Origin: a virus
Length of the DNA: 36,050 nt
Virus record (IMG/VR): IMGVR_UViG_3300042939_000219
Location: 1-36,050 of that record
Reading direction: 5' to 3' (one strand)
The position numbers and the translations under genes are program-made. Positions 23,636 to 30,592 of the stretch are shown piece after piece. The notes under the pieces were generated by a model. That model had not been told where the DNA came from. It saw only the letters and a program-made list of their open reading frames with translations, and ran no database searches. How positions within the stretch are numbered: position 1 is the first letter of the stretch; each line of letters starts with the position of its first letter.

Positions 23636-24558
23636 CAGAGAATCCCCCGCAGCCAATCGTCTGGCAGTTGCGTTGGCTTGAAGCCGCTGAACCCGGCGTA
23701 GACGTAGGAGTCACGCCCGCTGAGCATGCGGTCGCACACGTCAGCGTCGATCCAGAACGAGCAATTGCGAACGGCGGCCGGCATGTCGTGCGGGTAGTGC
23801 TTGCCGACCGTGTTGGAGTCGCCCCACGAATTGGCACAGAGCAGGCCGGGCCGCTTGCCGTAGCGGGCACCGATCAGGCACATGCAATGCCACCAGACGC
23901 CGCCGGCACGGCAGAAGCCGTCATCGTCACGGCTCATGGAAAAGCCCTGCCCGCTGCACACAACGACCGGGTAGCCGTTGCTGATGGCAGCAGCCGCCTG
24001 CTCAAAGTTCACCGCCAATGTAGTTTCCGCACACCGCCGCTCCTTGGCGAACGGCTCGAGCACGTCGGGCACACCGTTGCGGCCCCATTCGCGGTCCCTG
24101 GCCTGCTTGTCTTCCTCGCGGATGATCGTCCCGCCGTAGTCCACGCCGTAGTGCAGCGAGCCAAAATCTCTGATGGCCTTGGCGGCGTGGAAGCCCGTTG
24201 ACCCGTCGCCGCCCGTGTTGGCACGGATGCCACGGGCTTCGACACGGGAGAACCCGTAGAGGCTCGATTCAATCGTGCGGCCCTTCCACGCCTCTGGCTC
24301 TTTCCGCCAGTGAATGTCGCACGCAGCGAGCACGTCCACTGCGAGCGACGAGCCCCAGCCCACGCAGCTGCCGACGTTTCCCTGCGAACCTCGCCGCCAG
24401 GTGGGCGAGCACGCCAGCAGGGCCGGGTACAGCATCACGTCCTCGCCGGCCGCCCGCAGGTCAGGCCCGGCCGATGCGAGCGTCGGGTGCGGAAGAGTCG
24501 CTACGAACGACTCGGCGCCGGCAGGATCGGGCACATAGCCCATGCCACGGTCGGCCAT
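23635..24558 (-). CDS. Papain-like (C1) cysteine peptidase, candidate lysis enzyme
   Basis: A 307-residue protein. The papain tetrad is visible: Gln59, Cys65 in QGNVGSCVGWGSS (six residues apart, as in papain), His224 (WWHCMCLIGAR) and Asn243 (CANSWGD). No signal peptide is obvious. C1A peptidases cleave proteins; the target might be cell-envelope protein. It is the only plausible lytic enzyme I can see in the genome, sitting between membrane proteins. The ATG has AAGGGG upstream. A processing or virion role is the main alternative. Confidence 0.82.
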   Translation of the reverse strand: MADRGMGYVPDPAGAESFVATLPHPTLASAGPDLRAAGEDVMLYPALLACSPTWRRGSQGNVGSCVGWGSSLAVDVLAACDIHWRKEPEAWKGRTIESSLYGFSRVEARGIRANTGGDGSTGFHAAKAIRDFGSLHYGVDYGGTIIREEDKQARDREWGRNGVPDVLEPFAKERRCAETTLAVNFEQAAAAISNGYPVVVCSGQGFSMSRDDDGFCRAGGVWWHCMCLIGARYGKRPGLLCANSWGDSNTVGKHYPHDMPAAVRNCSFWIDADVCDRMLSGRDSYVYAGFSGFKPTQLPDDWLRGIL

Positions 24559-24561
24559 GCG

Positions 24562-25167
24562 TCACCCCTTGCCAACGCCGGCCCATGCCACGGCCTTACA
24601 GAACGCCACGTAGCGGGCACGCACGTCCGAGGTGACCGGCACCACGTCCTTGCCCAGTGCGGTCGCGTAGGCGGACTCTACGGCCTTCCGCAGCGATTCG
24701 TTGCTGCCAGGAACATGCCCGCCAATCCGCCGCCACCCGATGTCCACGGCCACGGCCGTGAACGCCCGCAGGGACCGCGTGTCGGAAAAAACCACCTCGG
24801 TGGTGACGGCGTCGCCGGCCGCCACGGTCGCCGCCTTGGTCCAGATTTCCGCCCACAGGGCACGGTCAACGGCCGACGCACCACCCAGGGCATCGGCGAC
24901 GGGCTGCACGAGCGTCTGCATCTCGGCACTCGGCGTCTCGACCGTTACAGCGGGAGCCGAGGCGGGCAGCTGCGGCAGAGGGATCTTGCCCCAGCCGGCA
25001 GCGAGGAGCAGGCATGCGGCGGCGACCCTGGCGAGCAGCCCGGCTTTTTCTTTTGCGGCTTCCACCGCACGGTGCGCTGCGGCTTGGATCTGTGACCAGA
25101 AGGGAGCAGCGAGTAGAGCCGCCGCAGCAGCCACGGCAGCGGCGCGAAGAGCAGCGTCATAGCTCAC
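24562..25167 (-). CDS. Ala-rich membrane protein
   Basis: A 201-residue protein from a GTG in a GTGA overlap, with GGAGG seven bases upstream. Residues 8-25 (AAVAAAAALLAAPFW) and about 43-58 (VAAACLLLAAGWGKI) are hydrophobic helices; the remaining 140 residues are soluble (SLRAFTAVAVDIGWRRIGGHV, DVRARYVAFCKAVAW). It may be a holin or anchored lysis accessory, judging by its position directly before the papain-like peptidase. No family is recognised. Confidence 0.58.
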   Translation of the reverse strand: MSYDAALRAAAVAAAAALLAAPFWSQIQAAAHRAVEAAKEKAGLLARVAAACLLLAAGWGKIPLPQLPASAPAVTVETPSAEMQTLVQPVADALGGASAVDRALWAEIWTKAATVAAGDAVTTEVVFSDTRSLRAFTAVAVDIGWRRIGGHVPGSNESLRKAVESAYATALGKDVVPVTSDVRARYVAFCKAVAWAGVGKG

Positions 25168-25469
25168 CGAATGGCCTCCACCTGCAGCAACAGCCACCGC
25201 ACCATGGCCTCGCCTTCCTTGGTCTTCAGCATGTCAGCGAGCAGCCGCACCAGTTGGTCATCGGCCTGGGCCTTCGTCTGAGACGCCAGCCACTCGGCGG
25301 CCTCGCTGACGATGAGCGACTTCCGGTACGGGTCGAGCTCGGCAACGAACCGCTGGCCGTACCCGATGAGCGGCGACCACTTCTGCAGCAGCATCAGCGA
25401 CTGCCAGAGGTTGAGCGAGTTGCCGTACTTGGCGGCCTCGGCTGGCGATGCTCCAAACTGCTCGGCCAT
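25164..25469 (-). CDS. Small helical hypothetical protein
   Basis: A 101-residue helical protein: QFGASPAEAAKYGNSLNLWQSLMLLQKWSP, then an acidic/Leu-rich C-terminus DDQLVRLLADMLKTKEGEAMVRWLLLQ. The ATG (25467-25469) has GGAGG nine bases upstream. An alternative start at 25598, also with GGAGG, would add 43 residues, but that extension uses several rare codons (ATA, AGA, CTA), so I prefer the shorter form. Function unknown; it opens the lysis-like block. Confidence 0.6.
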   Translation of the reverse strand: MAEQFGASPAEAAKYGNSLNLWQSLMLLQKWSPLIGYGQRFVAELDPYRKSLIVSEAAEWLASQTKAQADDQLVRLLADMLKTKEGEAMVRWLLLQVEAIR

Positions 25470-25625
25470 TAGATGCGTCCTCCGTGACGTGATGCGTCCG
25501 CGACTGTATCGGCCGTCGCTGTGGCTGATGCCTATCGACCAGGCCGGTATCTCGACGCGGCGTCTTTCGCCGTTACGGTCCCGAGCGAATCCGGGCATGG
25601 ACGGCCTCCGTGCCGCACCTTCACT
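25470..25625. other. Intergenic gap before the lysis block
   Basis: A 156-bp gap, with a small CGGCG-AAAGA-CGCCG hairpin on the - strand. No convincing promoter or terminator is visible. A late promoter could lie here since it separates the sugar-modification genes from the lysis genes, but the best -10-like TACAGT has no -35 partner. Confidence 0.35.
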
Positions 25626-26303
25626 TTACGCACCAGCGGGCTCGGCCTTGCGGGTTTCCCTGGCAGCCACACGCCGCAGCATCTCGACCTTCGGATCAAC
25701 TCCGATGCACCAGTTGGCGTGCCACGCGACGCACCCAGGTGGAACGTCGAACGACTCCCCGGCCCACACGGTGCGGTTGCCGAGCGTCGCCCAGTTGCAC
25801 ACCTTGTCCGATGGCAAGACGCTGATAGGCACCGGCAACTCGCCGTGCATCTGCTCGCATTGCATCCGCAGTTGGTGAATCACGTCTTGGTCTGGCAGGT
25901 TCCAGATGGGCGACAGGTCGGAAATGAGTCGCCAGAAAGCGTGCGTCCTCGAGGTGGACCGGAACAGCATCACGCCGGCACACCACTGCACCACGTCATC
26001 GCTCATGGCGATCTCGTCGAAGCCCTGCGTGGCTATCTGACGCTCGGCCCACGCCGCCAAGCCGGGCAATAAGACAACGTCCGAGTCCACGTACAGCGTC
26101 GGCTCGCCATCCATCGGCAGCCGCATGAGGCAGTCGAGCTTGTCGAGCATGCAGTCATTCCAGCCTTCTCCCTTGAACGAGCCGGTCGGGCACCGCTGCC
26201 GATACTGGGTGGCTCGCACGTCTGAGAACCGTGCGGCCCGAGACAGCACGAACTGCTCGCACATGGCCTTGTGCGTCGGCGTGTAGTAGGTAACGAGTCG
26301 CAT
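25626..26303 (-). CDS. Glycosyltransferase-like protein with DxD motif
   Basis: A 225-residue protein whose central motif YVDSDVVLL (71-79, D73-x-D75) is the DxD of GT-A glycosyltransferases such as families 8 and 77. The N-terminus MRLVTYYTPTHKAMCEQFVLSR and the later GVMLFRSTSRTHAFWRLI support this. The ATG is two bases after the preceding stop. It is one of two glycosyltransferases that lie next to a methyltransferase; the donor and acceptor are not predictable. Confidence 0.8.
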   Translation of the reverse strand: MRLVTYYTPTHKAMCEQFVLSRAARFSDVRATQYRQRCPTGSFKGEGWNDCMLDKLDCLMRLPMDGEPTLYVDSDVVLLPGLAAWAERQIATQGFDEIAMSDDVVQWCAGVMLFRSTSRTHAFWRLISDLSPIWNLPDQDVIHQLRMQCEQMHGELPVPISVLPSDKVCNWATLGNRTVWAGESFDVPPGCVAWHANWCIGVDPKVEMLRRVAARETRKAEPAGA

Positions 26304-26305
26304 GA

Positions 26306-27076
26306 TTAGCAAGGGTGATGAGCCCGCAGTGCCCTCGTACTTGAGGATGACACCTCGTGCCACTCGTCCACGCGAGGGCCGGGTGTCGTTTCGATCCAGT
26401 GGCGGTTTAGGTGGTGCTCACGATGCCACGCCGCGCCGGGCACGTGAGCACCACCCTCCGCGCCAATGTTCTGCACGCGAGCCAGCATCGGCCGCACTTC
26501 GTAGCGGTCGCGTCGCGTAAGCTTGTCTATGACCGTGTCCCACGAAACCTGCCGGTCATCAGCCGGCCAGTGCTCGCGGATGCTTTCCCAGCGGTCACGC
26601 CAGGTGGCCCAGCCCCACGGCGTGAACCACGCCTCACGAAAGACGGCGTTGCGGTAGCCAACCTCCTCGACCGGCGTCCGCTGGTAGCCGCACACGGAAA
26701 ACACAGTCGCGTCTTTCTCGTACACGGTCAGCCCCCAATCGGCAAACCGCAGGAAGTCGCGGCCTGGCACGGTGTCATCTTCCATGGCAATGACGCGATC
26801 ATGGTGGTCGAACCCGTACGCCAGGGCCGAGTACGTGTTGACGTTGCAGCCAACCTTCTGGCTACCAACCATGACGAATGCCTTGACGTGCGGCAGCTGC
26901 GTGAACGCGGCGGCAATGCTGATGACCTCGTCGTTGACGGGCTCGCACAGCAGGCCGATAGGGAAGCGGTCCACGTCATCGCAGCGGGCCAGAGCATCGA
27001 GCACGGTCTTGGTGTAGCCGGGCCGGTTGCACAGCGTCATCACGACGCACGTGTTTCGTTTCTGGTTAGTAGCCAT
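26306..27076 (-). CDS. Glycosyltransferase, GT-A (family 2 / GNT-I-like)
   Basis: A 256-residue protein: VVMTLCNRPGYTKTVLDALARC (opening beta-alpha of a GT-A fold), AMEDDTVPGRDFLRF (EDD at 99-101, DxD equivalent), and FREAWFTPWGWATWRDRW, a strong signature of GNT-I-like sugar transferases. It would transfer a sugar to a phage or host glycan. It overlaps the end of the HTH gene by 11 bp. Codon use is like its neighbours, so a recent transfer is not indicated. Confidence 0.84.
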   Translation of the reverse strand: MATNQKRNTCVVMTLCNRPGYTKTVLDALARCDDVDRFPIGLLCEPVNDEVISIAAAFTQLPHVKAFVMVGSQKVGCNVNTYSALAYGFDHHDRVIAMEDDTVPGRDFLRFADWGLTVYEKDATVFSVCGYQRTPVEEVGYRNAVFREAWFTPWGWATWRDRWESIREHWPADDRQVSWDTVIDKLTRRDRYEVRPMLARVQNIGAEGGAHVPGAAWHREHHLNRHWIETTPGPRVDEWHEVSSSSTRALRAHHPC

Positions 27077-27356
27077 GGACTGCCGTGCTGCTGTAGATGG
27101 TGTGCGGCTCGCCGACCCACCGCAGCTTCCTGTCGGTCGGCGTCCAGTTTGTTTGTTGGGCCAGGCACCGCAGCCGGATGACCTCTGGTGTCGGTGGGGC
27201 TTCGTCGTCGTCTGCGCCATAGCGTTTCTGCAGTCCGTACATCATGCGGAGCTTGGCAAGCGTCGAGAACGAGTAGCCGAGCACAGACGCGATCTCGGCC
27301 AGCGGCACGCCTTGCTGCCACATGCGTTCAAATCGCCGCCTGGTGCGTTCGTCCAT
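27066..27356 (-). CDS. Small helix-turn-helix protein
   Basis: A 96-residue protein. Residues 1-37 (DERTRRRFERMWQQGVPLAEIASVLGYSFSTLAKLRMMYGL) form a helix-turn-helix like those in GcrA-type or sigma-70 region 4 proteins. The C-terminal part is unstructured. It resembles the 98-residue HTH protein at 28630-28926 in design. It may regulate the neighbouring sugar genes or be a small terminase-like adaptor; neither is proven. Confidence 0.65.
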   Translation of the reverse strand: MDERTRRRFERMWQQGVPLAEIASVLGYSFSTLAKLRMMYGLQKRYGADDDEAPPTPEVIRLRCLAQQTNWTPTDRKLRWVGEPHTIYSSTAVHGY

Positions 27357-27360
27357 GGTG

Positions 27361-27891
27361 TCACCCAACGATGACCCACCACGATGGGCATGGCTCGTGC
27401 GTGATGCCGCACGGGCCGCCGCACGTGACAGCCACAGCCTTCCGCACCTCAAAGGGCGGCTGGTTGTAATAGTCGTGCCCGGCGAGAACGCCGCCGACTC
27501 TGACTTTGGGAGCCCACGCCAAGATGTCGCGGCGGCAGCCATCAAACGAGTGGTCGGCGTCGATGTAGACGAAGTCCAGCGAGCGATCCGCAAATCGCTC
27601 GGCGGCCTGCATCGAATCGCCACGCATGACATGCACGCGGTCTGCGTACTGGCTGGCCACGGCCATGGCTTGCCGGAATCGCTCCTCATGCTCGGAGTCT
27701 GGGCCGTTCATTACATCGTCGTAACCTTCGATGTGTGCCCAGCGGTCAACCATGACGTACTTGCCGGGCCACAGAGCCAGGAACGCGGCCGAGTATTTGC
27801 CCTCGGCCACGCCCACCTCGACGGCCGTGCCGTTTAGCCCCATGGCCTGCAGGTACAGCGGGAACATATTGCGGTGTACTGGGCGGATCAT
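27361..27891 (-). CDS. Class I SAM-dependent methyltransferase
   Basis: A 176-residue protein: AVEVGVAEGKYSAAF (23-37) is motif I for SAM binding, YVMVDRW is motif II, and DFVYIDADHSFDGCRRDI carries the motif-IV Asp. This is the Methyltransf_24 type, common in glycan or secondary-metabolite methylation. It begins in an ATGA overlap with rusA. With two neighbouring glycosyltransferases it may methylate a sugar, but a substrate cannot be read from sequence. Confidence 0.82.
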   Translation of the reverse strand: MIRPVHRNMFPLYLQAMGLNGTAVEVGVAEGKYSAAFLALWPGKYVMVDRWAHIEGYDDVMNGPDSEHEERFRQAMAVASQYADRVHVMRGDSMQAAERFADRSLDFVYIDADHSFDGCRRDILAWAPKVRVGGVLAGHDYYNQPPFEVRKAVAVTCGGPCGITHEPCPSWWVIVG

Positions 27892-28286
27892 CGCACCCGC
27901 ACGGTAGTCCGTGCCTCCGTGCCGTAACTCTTCTCCACGACCAGGCGAGCCACGCAGGTGTCATCGCCGACCACGTCCTGCAGGGCGTCGAGCACGGCCT
28001 TGGCGATGTTGTCCACGTCTGGCCTTGGCAATTTCGGGGCGTCTGGCTTCACGCCGCTTTTACGCAAGTGCGACTTGGGCCGAGCAAACACGGCGTCGAT
28101 CACGACGCTGAGCGGCTCGCCGGTGTCGCTGAGCCCAGCCGCTCGAGCAGCTGCTGCCAGCGATTGCCGGTAGGCATGCACCGGATGCTTCGCGGGCACA
28201 TACGCCCGTGCGAACCCGCCCCGAGTCGAGACGCGCGGCCTCGGCTGCGGGACGGGCTCGCCAGGAATGCTGAACGTGATCGCCAC
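27888..28286 (-). CDS. rusA: RusA-family Holliday junction resolvase
   Basis: A 132-residue protein starting at GTG. Segments GEPVPQPRPRVSTRGG, VHAYRQSLAAAARAAG and PRPDVDNIAKAVLDALQDVVGDD define RusA. The catalytic acids Asp90, Asp92 and Asp108/109 are present. It cuts four-way junctions and branched DNA, resolving replication or recombination intermediates before packaging. It works naturally with the RecT annealase encoded at 34041-34703. No truncation is seen. Confidence 0.94.
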   Translation of the reverse strand: MAITFSIPGEPVPQPRPRVSTRGGFARAYVPAKHPVHAYRQSLAAAARAAGLSDTGEPLSVVIDAVFARPKSHLRKSGVKPDAPKLPRPDVDNIAKAVLDALQDVVGDDTCVARLVVEKSYGTEARTTVRVR

Positions 28287-28289
28287 TTC

Positions 28290-28571
28290 TCACCGGTAGC
28301 GGATCACGGCGAACCACATGCGACGGGCCGGCGAGTAGGCGACACCTTCCTCAACGATGACGCGGCGGCCGAAGTAGCAGCAGTTCCGCCGGGCCTGCTC
28401 GGGCGTCGAGCCCATGCCGATGCCCTCGTATTGGCCGCACGACGAATGCACGAGCACGCCGCGCCGGGCGATGATCGCGGCATGATCCTGGGCCGTGACG
28501 ATCACGACCGGGCCGGCGGCTTCAGCCGTGAAGCACGCCACGGCCACCAGGCAAGCGAGAAGCAAACGCAT
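28290..28571 (-). CDS. Small exported protein with signal peptide
   Basis: The 93-residue product has a signal peptide (MRLLLACLVAVACFTAEAA, cut likely after residue 19). The mature part has three cysteines (SCGQ, NCCYFGRR) and a C-terminal WFAVIRYR. I recall similar short exported proteins in Planctomycetes, without known function. The ATG has GGAGG seven bases upstream. It is placed between an HTH gene and rusA, so it may modify the host envelope rather than serve in replication. Confidence 0.65.
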   Translation of the reverse strand: MRLLLACLVAVACFTAEAAGPVVIVTAQDHAAIIARRGVLVHSSCGQYEGIGMGSTPEQARRNCCYFGRRVIVEEGVAYSPARRMWFAVIRYR

Positions 28572-28629
28572 GAGTCATCCTCCGTGAACTCCCGGTATCC
28601 GCCGGGACTCACGCAGGATGGCGAGCGTG

Positions 28630-28926
28630 TCAAGCAAAGCGGGCCGCACGCCGTTGGTGCGACGCCCGCTTCGATGATGCGTCATCAGTCTCTGCAAGCC
28701 GCTCTGCCATGTGCTTCGCCCGCAGTTCCGCCTTGAGCCGCGCAATCTCTTCCAGCGACGGGTCCGACGAGCGTGTCTTCATGGGCTTGGGCCTGGCCGG
28801 CAGTTTGTATTGCTGTGCCCACCTCGAGATAGTGGACGTGGCAACGCCAAACCGCCGGCCAATGGCCTCAAACGTCTCGCCGTCCGCCCACATGCGATGC
28901 AGGATGGCGACTCGCTGGTTCTCCAC
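28630..28926 (-). CDS. Helix-turn-helix protein
   Basis: A 98-residue protein from a GTG with GGAGG seven bases upstream, three bases after the dnaN stop. VAILHRMWADGETFEAIGRRFGVATSTISRWAQQYKL (6-42) is a clear HTH of the sigma-70 region 4 / Tnp type. The rest is a charged helix (SLEEIARLKAELRAKHMAERL) likely for dimerisation. A transcription regulator is the leading guess. It shares its plan with the 27066-27356 protein. Confidence 0.7.
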   Translation of the reverse strand: MENQRVAILHRMWADGETFEAIGRRFGVATSTISRWAQQYKLPARPKPMKTRSSDPSLEEIARLKAELRAKHMAERLAETDDASSKRASHQRRAARFA

Positions 28927-28928
28927 GC

Positions 28929-30032
28929 TCAGCCCTCCGCAGCCAGCGGCATGATGACGCCGGTGTAGGGACCGCAACGCAGCAGCACCCGGCTCTGTGC
29001 GTCAGCAACGTACACGTCCACCTGCGGCTCTTCGTCAGCCGGAAGGTGACGCAGGAAGTCGTGCAGGAACTTCGGGTCGAGCTTTGTGCTCGATGTCGTG
29101 CCGGCCGACACCACGTCGCACGACACCCGGCTCTCGCCGTACTCGGCCGAGCGGCCCGCCAGCGTCAGCGTGTCGCTCGTCCACGCCAGGTCGATGCCCT
29201 TCGACTGCTCGCTCGTCACGATGGCCGCAGCGTCAACCGCCGACAGCAGATCCGCGACGTTGAGCACCGACGCCTCGCCTTCCGGCTCGCCGACCACGTC
29301 ACGCCACCTGGGAAAACGGCCGTCCACCAGCCGGCCCGTGATGGTCACGGCGTCGAGCGTGAAACGCACCTCGCTGGCGTTGGCCTCGACCTGCACCGAG
29401 CCGTCGCCTACGGCCATGCTGGCTGCGATAGCCATGAGCCGGCCCGGCACGATGGTCTGCGAGTCATCCACCGCCTGGTCAGTCTCGGTCTCAACGCACG
29501 AGAGCCGCCTGCCATCGGTCGCCACCCACGTGGGGTTGCCGTTCGTCACGTCGATGAGCACGCCGCCCAAGGCAAAGCGGCTGGACTCGGTGTCCGTGGC
29601 GTAGACGGTCGAGCGAGCCGCACGGGCGAACTGGTCCGCCGGCAGCCGGCAGATGGCCTTGAGCCCTGCCGGCTCCCACGTCGGGTACTCGGCCGCGTCC
29701 TCCGTTGGCAGCGTCCACGAGCCGGCACCGCACTTCACCACCACGCTCGTGCCCTTCGGCGTCAGCGTCACGCTGTCACCGGTCGCCGTCCGCAAGATGG
29801 CCGCGAGCTTCATGGCCGGCAGCAACACAGCGTCGCCGTGGTAGTCAATCTCGCGGTCGATTCGCACCTCGAGGTCCGTGCCCGTGAGCAGCCCGTCACC
29901 GAGGCGGACGTTCTGCAGAATCGGCTTCGGGCTTCTCGCCGCCACTGCCTTGGCCACAGCCGCCAGGGCTTCGCTCAGTGTCGTGCGGTCCAACGTGATG
30001 CCAGCCTTGCGTTCCTTCGTTGCCGTAGCCAT
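28929..30032 (-). CDS. dnaN: DNA polymerase III beta sliding clamp
   Basis: A full-length 367-residue clamp. Diagnostic segments are PILQNVRL, SSRFALGGVLIDV, VATDGRRLSCVETE, GRFPRWRDVV, FLHDFLRHLP and the C-terminal YTGVIMPLAAEG. It would encircle DNA and tether a polymerase; no phage polymerase gene is visible, so it should recruit the host replicase or repair enzymes. The ATG (30030-30032) has AAAAGGA upstream. Length equals bacterial DnaN, so it could be host-derived. Confidence 0.95.
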   Translation of the reverse strand: MATATKERKAGITLDRTTLSEALAAVAKAVAARSPKPILQNVRLGDGLLTGTDLEVRIDREIDYHGDAVLLPAMKLAAILRTATGDSVTLTPKGTSVVVKCGAGSWTLPTEDAAEYPTWEPAGLKAICRLPADQFARAARSTVYATDTESSRFALGGVLIDVTNGNPTWVATDGRRLSCVETETDQAVDDSQTIVPGRLMAIAASMAVGDGSVQVEANASEVRFTLDAVTITGRLVDGRFPRWRDVVGEPEGEASVLNVADLLSAVDAAAIVTSEQSKGIDLAWTSDTLTLAGRSAEYGESRVSCDVVSAGTTSSTKLDPKFLHDFLRHLPADEEPQVDVYVADAQSRVLLRCGPYTGVIMPLAAEG

Positions 30033-30141
30033 GTGACATCCTTTTCTTTGAGAGTGAACAACCAACCAAAAGACCCAGCACGAACGTGAGGGCCAGACTG
30101 ATGTGGCCGATGCTGATCAAGGCGAACTCGGTGAAGGTCAC
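29896..30141 (-). CDS. Small membrane protein overlapping the dnaN start
   Basis: An 81-codon ORF beginning with GTG in a GTGA overlap. Residues 4-28 (TEFALISIGHISLALTFVLGLLVG) form one membrane helix followed by a basic patch (SLSKKR), and the last 46 codons overlap the dnaN coding region in another frame. The N-terminal part looks real and the overlapped tail is low-complexity, so the functional protein may be only the first part. A real but short phage membrane protein is the favoured view. Confidence 0.45.
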   Translation of the reverse strand: MTFTEFALISIGHISLALTFVLGLLVGCSLSKKRMSHGYGNEGTQGWHHVGPHDTERSPGGCGQGSGGEKPEADSAERPPR

Positions 30142-30377
30142 AGCCCCATCCCCGGATCGTCCTCGTCCTTCAGCAGCGGGTACTTCCTCGCCGCCATCTC
30201 GGCCTCAACCACTTCCAAGATTTTCGACGTGGCCAGCTGCCGGGCCATGAGCTCGTGAATCGTGTCGTGGGCCTGCTCGAGCAGCAGCCGGGACTCATCG
30301 TCCACGTCATCACGCCACGCAGATGCAATGCACGCCTGGGCGACAGCCTGCGGCGACGGCTTGCGACGCGGCCTCAT
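30138..30377 (-). CDS. Small hypothetical protein in the replication operon
   Basis: A 79-residue protein starting in an ATGA overlap with the LexA-like gene and ending in a GTGA overlap with the next. It has a basic N-terminus (RPRRKPSPQAVAQACIASAW), then an acidic helix (DDESRLLLEQAHDTIHELM) and AEMAARKYPLLKDEDD. No family is recognised. Translation coupling suggests a small accessory of the replication/regulator genes. Confidence 0.55.
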   Translation of the reverse strand: MRPRRKPSPQAVAQACIASAWRDDVDDESRLLLEQAHDTIHELMARQLATSKILEVVEAEMAARKYPLLKDEDDPGMGL

Positions 30378-30592
30378 GTCACCACCTCGATTCCCCGAAC
30401 GGCGTGAGCACGGCGGCGGATGAGACCCTTCCGCTCCAACGCTCGGATGTGACACATGGCACCGTTGGGCGAGGTGAAGCCAAAGTGGTCCATGATCTCG
30501 CGGACGGTTGGCCCGCTCATCTGCGAACGCTCGCGGATGAAATCAAGAACCTCACGCTGGCGGTCGGTGGGTGGTGTGTTCGTGGTGGTCAT
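30374..30592 (-). CDS. LexA-type winged-helix protein without the protease domain
   Basis: A 72-residue protein matching only the LexA DNA-binding domain: TDRQREVLDFIRERSQMSGPTVREIMDHFGF (HTH about 28-44), then AMCHIRALERKGLIRRR. Full LexA carries an autoprotease domain that is absent here, so RecA-triggered self-cleavage is impossible. It may repress an SOS-box-like site or its own operon, or interfere with host LexA. It overlaps the replication gene by 4 bp. No repressor of CI type is seen elsewhere, so it is one candidate for the lysogeny switch. Confidence 0.8.
   Translation of the reverse strand: MTTTNTPPTDRQREVLDFIRERSQMSGPTVREIMDHFGFTSPNGAMCHIRALERKGLIRRRAHAVRGIEVVT

Noticed and set aside
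29046-30089. Long + strand frame opposite dnaN
   Set aside because: The clamp gene in the other strand is unmistakable; the antisense frame is arginine/histidine-rich without motifs.
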